A program made the translations under genes and the position numbers. Positions 10,396-21,459 of a DNA stretch of 64,000 bases are shown here, in pieces. The stretch comes from Phyllostachys edulis (Eukaryota > Streptophyta > Magnoliopsida > Poales > Poaceae), in the NCBI GenBank assembly GCA_036346405.1, contig CM070568.1:5586221-5650220 (forward strand), read 5' to 3'. Each line of letters starts with the position of its first letter. Within the stretch, counting starts at the first letter, position 1. The notes beneath the pieces are model-generated. The model was not told the DNA's origin, made no database searches, and saw only the letters and a program-made list of their open reading frames with translations.

Positions 10396-11143
10396 ATGGT
10401 TTCTAGCTAGTTTAACTTTGTAACTTCATTCTTTTTTCCCATTCGGAGGGGACATTGTGAAACCTTTTGGTTTCCCTTTCCTGTAATGTGTTTGCCATCA
10501 TAATTTTAATTGGATTTTAGTTGTCTTGCTAGAGGTTGCATATGGAAACTACTGTCTAGCAATTGATTGGTTTGATTTTTTTTTTTGCAATAGAAAAAAT
10601 TATCACAGACAGCTCTAAATAAAAACCGTTTGTGACGGTTCTGAACAAGAACCGTCTGTGATAAGTAATTATCACAGACAGTTCTTATTGTAACAAATCT
10701 GTGATTCTTTTTCATAGGCGGTTCGAAAACCATATGTGATGATCATGTCATTCTTGACCCATAAACTCGAGGCGGCACTTAAACAAATGCGTGATGACGT
10801 TTTTGAACCGTCTGTGAAGGTCTTTTCTGTAGTAGTGTATGAAAGTGTTGATCATTAGATCTTAATCCCAGTCGGTTGCCTGTGGTGAATCGATGGGTTT
10901 CTGCTGAAGTTTATTTTGTTCCGTTGCTGCTTATTTAATTATTGCCAGCCCTGCAAGGCTTAATAAATGTAAACTCAACCATAAGGTCACAATAGTTATT
11001 TGTTATTCAAATTACTCGTTTATTCTATTATTTCATTTTGTGTGGGTTGATATTCATCTATGTTGGCACTGTGTGCACTAGCGTGATCCTGGACTAGTGT
11101 GTTATACGCAGAGAGTCTAGAATTGCATTTTTGGGTCCCGACA

Positions 11144-12516
11144 GTATTATCATAGCACCAACGTGGGTTGGTTAGATTCGATTAGTATGCTTAGACATGT
11201 AATGGGTCATTGATATCATTTTGAGTTGCAAATCTAAACTTGACTAGGTGAATATGGAATACTTTGCGGAAAGCTGTGTGCAGTATGTTGTCAATTGTTG
11301 ATGGCATGTATTGCACCTAATCAATAGGGCGGGAAAAGTTTGGACTGAGACATGTGGATGGAATTGTGATATGGTAAAGCTATGTGCGTTTGGGAAAATA
11401 TGAATGGTGGAAACTTGTAGTAGTTTGACAGTCTTGCCTTGGTCAATTAAGGACTTAACTTTGTGCACCATTGAACTGAGCCATAACTGTATGACCACAT
11501 GCCTAGTATGGGACAAGTCTAACTTAGTAAGTTGTGGAGTGTTGATATTGACTACTCTGGCAATAGGTTAAGCTATGTGCCAGAGTGGAGGTGTGATTCT
11601 TTTTGAGTGGTTGAGTCACATTTATGAGTGATTCGCCGTCTCCAGGTCCAACGGTGTGCAATGAGCCAACAACCTTTGTGGGGATTAATGCCGGCAGTAT
11701 GCACAACAGGAGAGTCAATTGTTGATATGAAGTTTTAGAAAGGTTTTGTTTTGATTGGTGCTAGTTACACTGGTTATATCGTGTGGGTAACGTGTACAAC
11801 CTCTGCAGAGTGTTAATCAATCTATTCGAATATCTGCGTTCGTGGTCATGGATATATCCGGGGATTTCACACGAGGGGTAAATTTTCATAAATAAAAACA
11901 ATTGGGAAGGGACAACTGTGTGAAATAACTCATGTGACCGTGTAAAAAAATTGATTAGGCTTTGTGAGCTTTGTAAAAATACTTGTTAAATTATTATTGT
12001 TTATTTGTTTTAAATTACCCTTTCAATCTATTATTGCATTCAAATGCAGGTGTTGCTTTGCAAATAACTGTAGAAGCTATTTCTTTGAAATAAACTATCA
12101 TCTATAATTGCATTATATGATACAACTTGTTGAGTATTCGGAGTACTCATTCTTATTGTAAACGTCATTTAGCTGAAGTGGAGGAGTCTTCACCTGCTTT
12201 CGAGGAGTTTCATGAGGAGGTTGATCGCTAGGTTTTGATCCTAGTCGGTTGCATGTGGCAAGTCGATAGGTTTCCGCTGGAGTTACTTCAGTTCCGCTGT
12301 TGTTTCTTTACATAGTGCTCAACCCTGTGTGGCTTAATAAGTGTAAACTGGACCATAAGGTCACAGCCGTTATTTATTAATCAAATTAGTCGTTTATTCT
12401 TATATTCGTCTTGTGTGGAATGATATTCATCTATGTTAACACTGTATGCACTAGCGTGATCCTGGACTAATGTATTATACACAGATAGTCCAGATTTGTA
12501 TATTTTGGTCCCGACA
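11144..12516 (+). mobile_element. second, partial copy of the same Gypsy-like LTR
   Basis: Starts abruptly at GTATTATCATAGCACCAAC, equivalent to about 7912 in copy 1, and follows it to the shared end GGTCCCGACA. The two copies differ at roughly a fifth to a quarter of positions by eye, so the duplication is old. It lacks the CACTA and so shows the empty target site near 12207. Confidence 0.75.
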
Positions 12517-13440
12517 CGGCCTGTGTTCGAGTTGGTGTCGGTGTGGCATGACATCATACCGGGGATGGAAGAGATGCTGGTGTTTGTTTCTTACGTGACA
12601 TCATTCCATGAAAGCTATGTAAAATCTTATCATCTTTGGTGCTTGCAAGTATGTCTCGCCTAATATAGCATATCATGCTATGATTCATCCATTGATTTTA
12701 TTTCATAAATCAGTCTTAATAATGTTCATAGATGAGAAGGCTCTTTCTACGGTTGAGATTCCTGCAGCTATTACACTCCCCAAAGGGATCTTCCACATTT
12801 TTTACTAATTCTGGTGCCGGTGCATGTCTGATAATCTTGATTCTTCCATTTGACACTAATGCTGCTTGGGTTTAATATATAAATCTTTTCTTTTCAATTC
12901 CTAGTCAAAATATCTAGTATTATCTATTGTTCTATCCCTAAAAAAAAAGGAACCACCTGCTTTACTTGGGGAATAGCTTCCTTGAAAAAGCCTAGTTCCC
13001 CGGTTGGCCCATGTTGGCTTTGCCAGTGCTTCAAAGTTTTCAGAAGTGAATTAATTGCTAGGACCATTGAAACAAGAAAAACTAGACGATGTTCCATACA
13101 GTTGGTGCTTTGGACTTACAGCCAAGAAAAACTTCCTGGGGTCGAACCATTCATTGACTTTAATTATTGTACTACAAAGTGGATAAGATCCGACCTAATT
13201 CAGTACACCAAGTTCAATTTGGTGCAAATACAAATTATAGGACGTGAGAATGAACTGAAATCCTCAAATTTCTTCTAGTTCTCCATTAATTTCTTTCTCA
13301 ATTATTCTTCCCATTTTTCTGATGCTCGCCAACCAGAACAGCGGAAATTAAGAAAATGACACAGCAGCAGCAAATGACAGAGCAAGGCTACAAGACAACT
13401 GACAAGAATATCCTTGCATTATCCTTGTAGCCCAACCACA
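12517..13440. other. no gene recognised
   Basis: Short frames without familiar motifs. One frame near 12735-12800 (EKALSTVEIPAAITLPKG) looks protein-like but I cannot assign it. No terminal repeats or RNA gene seen. Confidence 0.45.
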
Positions 13441-13901
13441 CAAGAATGAAGAATCCATGATAGAACTTTTTACTTAATTAAAGAGAGCAATTATGCGAGA
13501 AGAAGCAAGCTTCTGATGCACAAAGAAGTACTCCCTCCGTTTGTAAATATTTAACGTTTTTGACTTTGAGCAGTCAAACTTGATAATCTTTGACCAGTGA
13601 TGTTTTTCTAAAATATTTAGATTTGTCGTATTAAAATGGTACTGTTAATTTTGTCGTAAGAAATACTTTCATAATATTATACTCCTGTAAAATTTTATAA
13701 ATGTATTAGTACAAAATTAAGAGTCAACATTTAACTCTGGAGACCGTAAAAAATCAAAGAGGACAAGTATTTATAAACGGAGGGAGTAGATACCTCGTGG
13801 TCGCAGTCTGCTCACTGAGCACCTCCATCGAATCGAAACAAATCCACCGATGTATCCGCCGAAATCCAAGAAAAGCAGTTTCTTGAATCCTCAAATCAAG
13901 G
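13441..13901 (-). repeat. inverted duplicate of 2117-2328, with MITE inside
   Basis: The reverse complement matches 2117-2328 from CCTTGATTTGAGGATTC to CATTCTTG, interrupted at 13531-13786 by a Stowaway element. It carries the same MEVLSEQ/DCDHE protease-like motif on the minus strand. The copies are about 11 kb apart in opposite orientation. Confidence 0.8.
13531..13786. mobile_element. Stowaway MITE (256 bp)
   Basis: Ends are CTCCCTCCGTTTGTAAATA and its near-perfect reverse complement TATTTATAAACGGAGGGAG, flanked by TA on both sides (13529-13530, 13787-13788), the Tc1/mariner-type target duplication. The related segment at 2117-2328 has a single TA at the equivalent site. It is non-coding and relies on a transposase elsewhere. 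Confidence 0.96.
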
Positions 13902-14096
13902 TTGGGGATTTGGGGGCGTGGGGGCGAGGCTGAGTGGATCCTCAAATCATAGTCATAGATAGGTTTTAAGCTTGGTACATTACTCTTATGTACGTACTTA
14001 GCACATCCTATTGTCTCTAGACTGAGATCCACAACAAATTAAGTGAAAGGAAAAAAAATACATGAGCCTTCACTCCCTCTCTCTTTCTCCTCCTAA

Positions 14097-14232
14097 GGGC
14101 ATCTCCGATGTGCAGGAGGTGGATCTGTACCAAGCTCGCAACCGGTTCCTCCGTTTGCTCTAATGGTTGGAACCGGTTCCAAGACACCTCTCTCCTTTTG
14201 GCACCCCTTGCAAGAGCAAATCGGATATGCTC
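14097..14232. mobile_element. Tourist/Harbinger-like MITE (about 136 bp)
   Basis: Ends GGGCATCTCCGATGTGC and GCAAATCGGATATGCTC are imperfect inverted repeats of the GAGCATCTCC class also seen at 31839-32220. Flanks are TAA on the left and TTA on the right, so the 3-bp duplication is not exact. Two GGAACCGGTTCC-type palindromes lie inside. Confidence 0.6.
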
Positions 14233-14603
14233 TTATGGCCCTAATATAATGAACCCCAAAAGCATAGATGTAGATGTATTTGTTCTTTTTTCTAGATAGG
14301 AAACATCAGATTTTCAGTCATTCTCTGCAATTAAAAAAAATCATCAAATTCAGAATTCCTGGATCAAATTAAACATAGGAATCAACCCGCACATCTCCTG
14401 GCTCCAAAGAACCCATCCACCACTCGAGCACACGCGCACACACAAGCGGGCAGGATGATCAATGTATATTTGAGCTAGCTAGGCTTGAGATCGATCATGG
14501 CCATTCATGTAAAAAATTGGCATTGCATCATTGCAATTGAAAAAACAAAAACCGAAACTATCAAGAGGACGTGGTCAATCATACACTACTAGGGAGCGCC
14601 TCA

Positions 14604-14905
14604 TCACAGACGGTTTCCGAACCGTCTATATTGGTTTGTCTGTGATAACAAGCAGTTATCACAGACGGTTCAAAACCGTCTGTAATACTAACTATCACAG
14701 ACGGTTTTTTGTTGAAACCGTCTGTAAAGGCTAGTATCACAGACGGTTTCCATTAAAAAACCGTCTATGATACGTAGAATATCACAGACGTTCTATTTAA
14801 GAACCGTCTGTGATATGTAGAAATATCACAGACGGGTTGTAAAGTAAACCGTCTGTGATACTAGCCTTCACAGACGATTTCAACAAAAAATCGTCTGTGA
14901 TAGTT
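14604..14905. repeat. CACTA subterminal hairpin array (left)
   Basis: At least six alternating CACAGACGGTTT / AAACCGTCTGTGA motifs, arranged so neighbouring units can fold into hairpins with short loops. In En/Spm-type elements such subterminal motifs are binding sites for an element-encoded protein; that role here is inferred. Confidence 0.88.
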
Positions 14906-15109
14906 CATTATCCTAACTACATTTTTGCTGTTTTTGGCTAGCCTCAGGAATTGCTAGCTATGCCCTCTGAAAACAAGCATGCACAAAAACAGATACATCA
15001 CAGATAATCAATTGTTGACAAACTCAAAATGATCATTACTCAAATAAATTACAAAAGATCGCATTTGTTCAAGTATTGTCGCTATAGTTACAATTGGATT
15101 ACAATTGAG
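14906..15109. other. 3' non-coding part of CACTA
   Basis: Between the hairpin array and the end of the second CACTA gene. No motif recognised. Confidence 0.5.
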
Positions 15110-18100
15110 TCAATTGTTTGCAGGTAGTTGAGAGGTGTCAGCGGGGTGATGCTCTGGGTCGGCGACGGAGTGAAAATCTCCGTTGTCCTTAACGATATCT
15201 GACATGATAAAGGCGCAGAGCTTCCCTCGAATGTCAGTGATCTCATCCGCAACGAGTCCATCCAAATGTATCAACAAGTCCTGTGGTAAGCATATATATT
15301 TAAATTTATAATTAGGAAATAATTATTTCGAGATTGACAAACCTCGGGATCCTTCTTCCTAGCTCTAATGATTTGCTACATATGATAGCAAACATAGATT
15401 GCACATAACTCATCATTTTTTTACTGGCGGCACTGCAAAAATAGAATTACATATATAGGTATAGTCAGTTCGAGACGCGTTATTATGAAATATGATATAG
15501 GATTATCGTGTTGTAGCGCGTACCGGAAATTTCGTCATGTGTGTTAGTTCGGTGCTCTTTTCATTTTATATTCCTTCATTGGCAACATAGGCGATGAACG
15601 AGCTACATGATTCCAAAAGGTTATCCTCGGCTATTTCAAACGAATGAAGACTACAATAGAGTTATGTATGGAGGAAATGAGTATACCTCTCAAGTATTCC
15701 TTTCAGAATGCTGAATTTATGGTCGTTGAGGATTAGGGAATCAAGGTATATCACATGGTTCCACTTTGGTATAATGACTAAAAGGATCCAGTGGTTCCTA
15801 CTCATGTATGTCTCTATAGTCATTAAACCTAAGTTCGTGTTGCGTATAAAGTACAAATGAAATTTGTATAGCAAGTAGTGACACTTACCCCTCGTTGTAG
15901 GGCACCACTACGTACTTCTTGTCTACCTGACAAAGCAATGCCACTGCTATGTATTCCTCGACGAAGGACGAGTCTGCTTCGATGGTTTGCAAAGATACCA
16001 CGTGTGGGTCGAGGAAACCCACCGGTTCTTTCCATTCCCAGACTTTTTTCCACATGTATCTATACACAAGCAATGAGTTGTGATATTTATCGGTATTATG
16101 TGAATGTAGAACCTGATTGTACGCACTTACAGTGTCCAACATCATAGAAGCGAGGCGTCGAGGCCAACGAGGTTGAATAGGTCATATAAGTCATTGAAAC
16201 CCACGACGAAGTGGTTCGTCCCGTCGAAGAAACGCTCATCGTTGTATCTGACGGTGATTCCAGTACCGCACCCCTTCTTTGTGGTCTTCTGCATGTACCA
16301 GGCATGCAAAGCTTGACAAGCATATCCAGCGCGCATTAATACTGTGTCAGAGCACAACGGTTCTCCGATGATATAGTTCCCGGACATCCCGGACTTCCTG
16401 GACATGGGAGGCGCCTTAACGTTCATCGATTTCGATTTGACCTTAACGATTGGCAGCGTCTTCCTGCGAGATGACTCGGGAACCGATAGGGTAGCACACT
16501 TTTGTTGTTCCTTCGGCGTCTTCTCCACAGGAACTGATGAGGTGGCCTTCTAAGGTGAAACATGAGGTGGAGTCATCGAGGGTCCCGTTGGAGAGGAATG
16601 GTCGTGTCCAGATCGCAGCACTGCTGGGTCCAAGGCGATGTCCTTCTTGGGCCATTGGATAAAAGTGTTCACAGCATTCCCTAGTGTTCTGATGTCTTCG
16701 TTCGGGCGAATCTTCAATGGGATGGCCACGAAATTATCATGTACCATATCCACCTCGACCCTGGCGTAACCTGCGCCGGTGGCACCGTCTTTGCCTTGCC
16801 CTTCTGGTATGGATACACCATCCCCCGCGCAACCTCAATAGAAAGGGACCCATCCATCCTCACTTGGAGCTTGCAGGGCGTCGGCCCCTACAAAACGATA
16901 CGCAATTAGCTAAGGCGTCCTATAGGACTATCTTTGGTGCATTCCATAGATGTACATTACCTTGATGTCGTCTATCGGTAATTATATGTCGTCATGTTCA
17001 GAATTATGCGTGGACGCGACGCTACTCCGATGTCGAGCAGGACTGGCTCCCAAATTAACAGGGGTGGCTTCCGACTGGCTCAGGAGTTGATTCATTTGAT
17101 CCTGCAATGCTGCTAGCTTTCCTTCAAATTTTTCAATAATCATCTGTACCAACCGGTCCTCATGCTCGGCCTTGGATCTCTTCCAACTCCTACACGTTTT
17201 GTAGTCGCCTCAGAATCCATAACTCCAAGGTACGGTGACCCCAAGGCCTCGCGTGCGACCCGGGTGCTCCTTGTTTCCCAGGGCCGTAGATAGTATATCC
17301 TTCTCTGTGTCTGCTTGGAAGGAGCCTTGGGAAGTTTGGGCAGTCAATTCACGCTGCAAGAGGTCATCATGTTATTATAGACACTATGAAGTTATGGACT
17401 TATTGACAACTAGGTAGTTCGACATATTTACTACACGTTGGGACACTTCCTGGTCTGCCGGGTTTGTGAAAGAGATGCTGCCCGAAAATAAGACTTTTGC
17501 CCTCGCTTGTAACCAGCTTCGGGAATGCTGGTCTGTGATGTCAGCAAATGGCTCGGTTGCGTTCTTCTCCTCCGCCGCCCATTCCTCATATTTACCCGTG
17601 TACCCAGCGGTGCCGAGTCTGTGCGGGTGAGTGTTTCATGTCTAGAGAGCTTTGTGCGCCGCACTTTGCTCCTTAAATTCGGTCATCGTCTTCATAGCCA
17701 CAAAGGCGTCCCATGCTTCCCGCATCAAGAATCCATACTTCACGAAGAGAGTCAGATCCGTGTTCACGTACTTCGTGACAAGAATGCTCTTGAAGGTCCT
17801 CCACGATTTATCCATCGTGAGCATCGCCGTCCGTTCCACGCGTGCCATGTCTGCTTCTGGGATAGTGAACTTGCTTGAAAGTTACGTCACAGCAGCGCCT
17901 CTCGCTTCTTTCATCGATCCTTACACCTTGGTGTGGTGATGAGGACCCGTTCCTTGCAAGTATCCCGCAGATGGTCCGGAATCTGCTTGCGATCTCTTGG
18001 GACTCGAGAGGACCCCAAAGTCCTTGACCTCCGTGATGACCAGTTGGCCCACAGGCATTTTTGATTTTCCTCTGCCATCTCGCTTCTGTATCATTTGTGG

Positions 18101-18145
18101 CGTCGGTGACGGCGGCCTCGTCGGCGCCTCTGCCATCTGCGGCAT
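15110..18145 (-). pseudogene. CACTA second gene (Transposase_24 / Ulp1-like C-terminus), decayed
   Basis: The minus-strand translation follows the second ORF of grass CACTA elements. The N-terminal part has LVITEVKDFGVLSSPK, then a Transposase_24-like region (17880-17440) with DKSWRTFKSILVTKYV, FVKYGFLMREAWDAF and AGYKRGQKSYFRAASLS. The middle (16990-16550) holds LQVRMDGSLSIEVARGM and VHDNFVAIPLKIRPNED. The C-terminal part has NYIIGEPL, ALHAWYMQKT, FNDLYDLFNLVGLD, then a 71-bp intron (16060-16130, GTAAGT donor, TATAG acceptor), VGFLDPHVVS and YVVVPYNEG, a region related to Ulp1-like domains, and a tail with GKLCAFIMSDIVKDNGDFH. Frameshifts and stops (for example after HTKV and after SAAHKAL) break it. 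In the family this protein accompanies the transposase. Confidence 0.8.
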
Positions 18146-18149
18146 CGAT

Positions 18150-19560
18150 GACGGCGGCGAAGACAGTGCCTCTGCTATCTCGCTTACTTGCTATCTATAT
18201 AAGCTACATATGCAATAAAATGGATTGCAAGTGTCCCAAATTAACATATACATATGAAGTATCTCCATGTCATTTAAACTGCTAAACATATACCACATGT
18301 ATATAAATGAAATTGCATAATTAATTCCAGACAAGGCACGAGGGAGGACCAAATTAACATAATCAAATGTAAATCATTCAAGTTATTTAAATTGATTGAA
18401 ATGCAAAACATGTACCACATGTATATGAATGAAATTAGCACAGAGCACAAAAATTTGAAATTAATGTGAGCTCTCATATGGCGAGTTGCACAAGAAACAA
18501 ACTTGGCCATCTCAGCTCTAAGGTCTATTCTCTTCATAAATTGGATAAGAAAACTAAAATTGATTGAGCTCTATCCAAAGCTTAACTAGACCGACATAAC
18601 AATCACATGTATAACAATCTCTTGTGATCTTTGTATAGATAGAAACTAGTGATCTGAATCTTTTGCATAGATAGAACCCGAGCCCATCTTTGCAGAGCCT
18701 ACTTCATCAAGCTCGACACCTTTGGAGTGTCTGATTTGCTTCATGCCATGGAGGATTGGCATGAAGCAAACGTACACTCAAGTGTGTCAGGATCGACGAA
18801 GTAGGCTGTATTTCACCAAAACGTTTAGGATGAACACCCAATGAGCGAGCTAGCTAGCTGAATTCAGGCCTCGAGTTAGCTCCTATTCTAACACTCCTAA
18901 CATTCTAGCATATTTAAATGACCAAATTATCATATACATATGAAATTTCTCCATGCCATTTAAAAAGAAGAATATGCTCAACATATTTATTATGAGAACA
19001 ACTAAAAACATCATGAAGCTAAGTAAATAAGATTGCTCAATTGCTCTCAGTTGACTAATTGCATAAGACATAGTCTTTGCAATCTCAGTCCTCTATCAAA
19101 ATCTCTTCACCAATCAATTTTGATAATTACAAAACAGATCTTGAGCTCAAACTACAACTTTCTCATATGTCAAGTTATCTCAGAGTAGCAGTTAAACTTT
19201 TAGTCAACAGATTACAATTTAACTTTCTTAGTGAAATTAAATCACAAAAACAGCACATAAAGCATTCTGTAAACAAAATATCTGATCATATGCCTTCAAG
19301 ATAATTCACAAATTTATATCAACAATAAGCCTAATTGACAGATTGAGAATAGAAATGCAAATATCTCGAGAGAAGATCAATCAAATCACATAATATACAA
19401 GTGTAATCTTAATTGACTATAGCGAAAGCGAGAAAGTATAAAGGCTACTAATTATAATGACCATATAAAGCAATATGATTAAACTCAAGTGCATTTCTAA
19501 TCATCTATTTGATTTGATTTGACTATCATCATGAGCATCAGCAGAACCCATCACGAGCAA
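18150..19560. other. non-coding CACTA interior
   Basis: AT-rich sequence between the second gene and the GC-rich block. Two related segments with ACCACATGTATAT(A/G)AATGAAATT (near 18290 and 18415) suggest an internal duplication. It contains the long hairpin at 18696-18807. No coding frame recognised. Confidence 0.5.
18696..18807. repeat. 112-nt imperfect hairpin (miRNA-precursor-like)
   Basis: The arms AGCCTACTTCATCAAGCTCG... and ...GATCGACGAAGTAGGCT pair over about 50 positions, ending in a perfect 14-bp stem TTTGCTTCATGCCA / TGGCATGAAGCAAA around an 8-base loop (TGGAGGAT). I count about nine mismatches and one bulge. The length, single terminal loop and near-perfect upper stem fit a miRNA precursor or a very small fold-back element. 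No known miRNA sequence was recognised. Confidence 0.6.
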
Positions 19561-19990
19561 GGGAGGTGGGATAGGCGAGTAGAGTGGTATACAAGAGGAG
19601 ATGCGAGGAGTGCAGGAGGTATTTGAGCCGACGCGAGGAGGGAGCCGGTGATAGGCCGGAGAGGAAGATGGCGATGTGTAGTGGAAGAGGAGGCGATGGG
19701 TTGTGTCGGAGGACGGAGGCGGCCGCTCGTCAGGCTGGAGTTGGAGGAGGGAGGCGGCCGCTCGTCAGGCTGGAGTCGGAGTAGAGAGGCGGTCGGTCGT
19801 CGAGGCCGAGTCGAGGAGGCAGCGTTGGAGGAGAGGAGGTAGCTCGTCGGTGGAGTCGAGCAGGAGGCGGCGGTCGTCGAGGCCGAGTCGAGCAGGAGGC
19901 GGCGAGCCCTAGAGGAGGTGAGCAGTAGCGAGAGCTTAAAAGCGGGATTAGTGGAAGTGATGAGCAAGAGCAAAAACCCTAGCAGTTCCC
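19560..19990. repeat. GAGG/GTCG-rich low-complexity block in CACTA
   Basis: Repeats of GAGGAGGCGGC, GTCGTCGAGGCCGAGTCGAG and GGCGGCCGCTCGTCAGGCTG. The minus strand encodes only Ser/Pro/Arg-rich low-complexity peptide. It lies where a 5' leader or first exon of the minus-strand CACTA genes would be. Confidence 0.6.
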
Positions 19991-20021
19991 TCCTTATAAA
20001 AAGGCTATCACAGACGGTTCT

Positions 20022-20758
20022 TGACGAGGATATAATAATCCTCATTTTATCTTTTATCTATAATTCTTATTATAGGTAAATATGACGTCATATGGTCCCT
20101 GAGTATACCCCTTAAATGTTATAAGGGAAGAGCCTACTGGGTGGTCATAAGTTCTTCTACAACCACCCCCATAGTCGTAAGTTATGCCACGACTACCCCA
20201 TAGTCGTAAGTCTTGCTACGACTACCTCATAGTCGTAGGTTCTTCTACGACTAGGTCAGCTACGACCACCTTATGATCAATTAAACCTACAGACAAGTGG
20301 GAACAATTGATTAAGGGATTCAAATAGTCATCATACTCTGTTACTCTGCCAAGTAATAGCACGTAATGCTCCATTATCTCTGGTATATATTTGTTAGGCG
20401 GCGTGGAGGAGTTAATCGCGGTGATTACTACCAGCGTCGCCTATTACAGGATGTGATGAGGCGCCGCTTCACCTGGAGAAACTACCGCTCCTTCACGTAC
20501 AATATAAATGCGGCAATCAGAGAAGGAAAGGGCGGATCGATTCAGGCCATCAGGAAGACAAGCACTATCATCTGTTATAGTCTTAGTTTTTCCCCTGGTT
20601 GTTGAGAATACACTCAATACCATACACACAGGGAGTAGAGTTATTATTCTCCCGGAGAAGGCTGAACACAGTATAAAAATCCCGTGTCAATCTCTGCGTG
20701 ATTTCATTCTAGGAGACCCCGAATCAAACAATCTTTACATAAGTTCGGTTCTAAAACA
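20022..20758 (+). repeat. Gypsy 5' LTR
   Basis: Starts TGACGAGGATA and ends TTCTAAAACA. It has four or five CATAGTCGTA(A/G)GT / (C/T)ACGACTA segments near 20150-20265 that could pair with each other, and a TATAAAT box at 20503-20509. Compared with the 3' LTR it differs mostly in small clusters rather than evenly. Confidence 0.92.
20503..20509 (+). promoter_or_regulatory. TATA box, Gypsy 5' LTR
   Basis: TATAAAT in CGTACAATATAAATGCGGC, about 250 bases before the LTR end. The equivalent in the 3' LTR is TATATAAA at 29504-29511. Confidence 0.55.
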
Positions 20759-20765
20759 AGCCGGT

Positions 20766-20785
20766 TAGGCGCCGACCGTGGGGAT
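20766..20785 (+). promoter_or_regulatory. probable primer binding site
   Basis: TAGGCGCCGACCGTGGGGAT just after the LTR resembles the TGGCGCC...GTGGGG sites of many plant Gypsy elements. The exact tRNA partner is not certain from the sequence. Confidence 0.55.
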
Positions 20786-21459
20786 CTTAGGTAATCTCTT
20801 GTCAACATACTCTCTGTTTTCCAAATCTCATGCACTCATGGCGGAGAATGGAGCGAGGAGAACTGGTTCGACTTGGTAGATTCTGTGACGTCGACATGGA
20901 TGCGGTTTCGATTCTGGTGAGTGATGACTCATCAATGAATGCTTCTTGCCTCCGGTGATCTTCCCCGAGATCCGAGGAGACAATGCGTGATGGAGTTGAG
21001 AAGGATCCATATCCCCACAACAAGATGCGTCAAGAGAGAATCTACCCTCTCAAAGGACAAGGGTCAATCGACGGGACTACACCGGATGGACTCACAACAC
21101 GACGATAGTTTTACCTCGTAGTGTCCGAGTCCCCCTAAGGCGGTCCGACTTGGTGAGGCAAGTTCTGGAAGCCACAATTCCAGGACTTCACCAGCATCTG
21201 GTGATTCCCTCTCTCCGGATGGCCTTGAGAGAGGCGGGATCAAGCATGCTTTTCTTGCAAATTCGACCATCTCTTCGCAGATCCCCTGCAAGCAGAGCGG
21301 TTATAACGAGTTCCCCTACGGAGGATTACTCCAAGTCGCCGAGATGGTGTCTTTCGACTACTCCTCAAGCGGGGAGGCCTCGAGCACAAGTGAGAATCAT
21401 CAGCGGAGGACTTCGTGCTTCCCTCGGATCAAGGTCACTCTCCTAGAAACCGAGATGGA

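Larger units (their letters stand above)
8955..10837 (+). mobile_element. non-autonomous CACTA element carrying a KNOX fragment
   Basis: The left end reads TACTACTACAAAAAGGC (first base mutated from C) and the right end TCTTTTCTGTAGTAGTG, so the termini are inverted CACTACTACA repeats. Flanks are TAT on both sides (8952-8954, 10838-10840), the 3-bp duplication expected for CACTA. Inside both ends are arrays of CACAGACGGTTC...GAACCGTCTGTG hairpins (about 9065-9420, 9745-9895 and 10600-10815). The interior has a 33-bp minisatellite and a captured KNOX fragment; no transposase is present. The second LTR copy has the uninterrupted target near 12207 (GAGGAGTTTCATGAGG). Confidence 0.92.
6172..11143 (+). 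mobile_element. large Gypsy-like LTR, copy 1 (split by a CACTA)
   Basis: A non-coding 3.1-kb sequence (net of the nested CACTA) runs from TGGCAGGCACGATAATT to GGGTCCCGACA. It holds a GC-rich leader-like part (6380-7330) after a TATA box, an AT-rich middle, and a block at 8525-8625 (GTGTGCAACCTCTATAGAG, then ATAGCCGTGTCCGCAATC, then ATGGACATGCTCGG) recognisable in diverged form in the LTRs at 32769-37755 and 50338-56202. No gag or pol is present. The right end is clear because it is repeated at 12516; the left end is inferred from the loss of MULE similarity and the TG. No target duplication was found. Confidence 0.65.

Noticed and set aside
12982..13278. Frame of 98 codons with mixed composition
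   Set aside because: No motif recognised, no supporting splice or promoter signal; not enough to call a gene.
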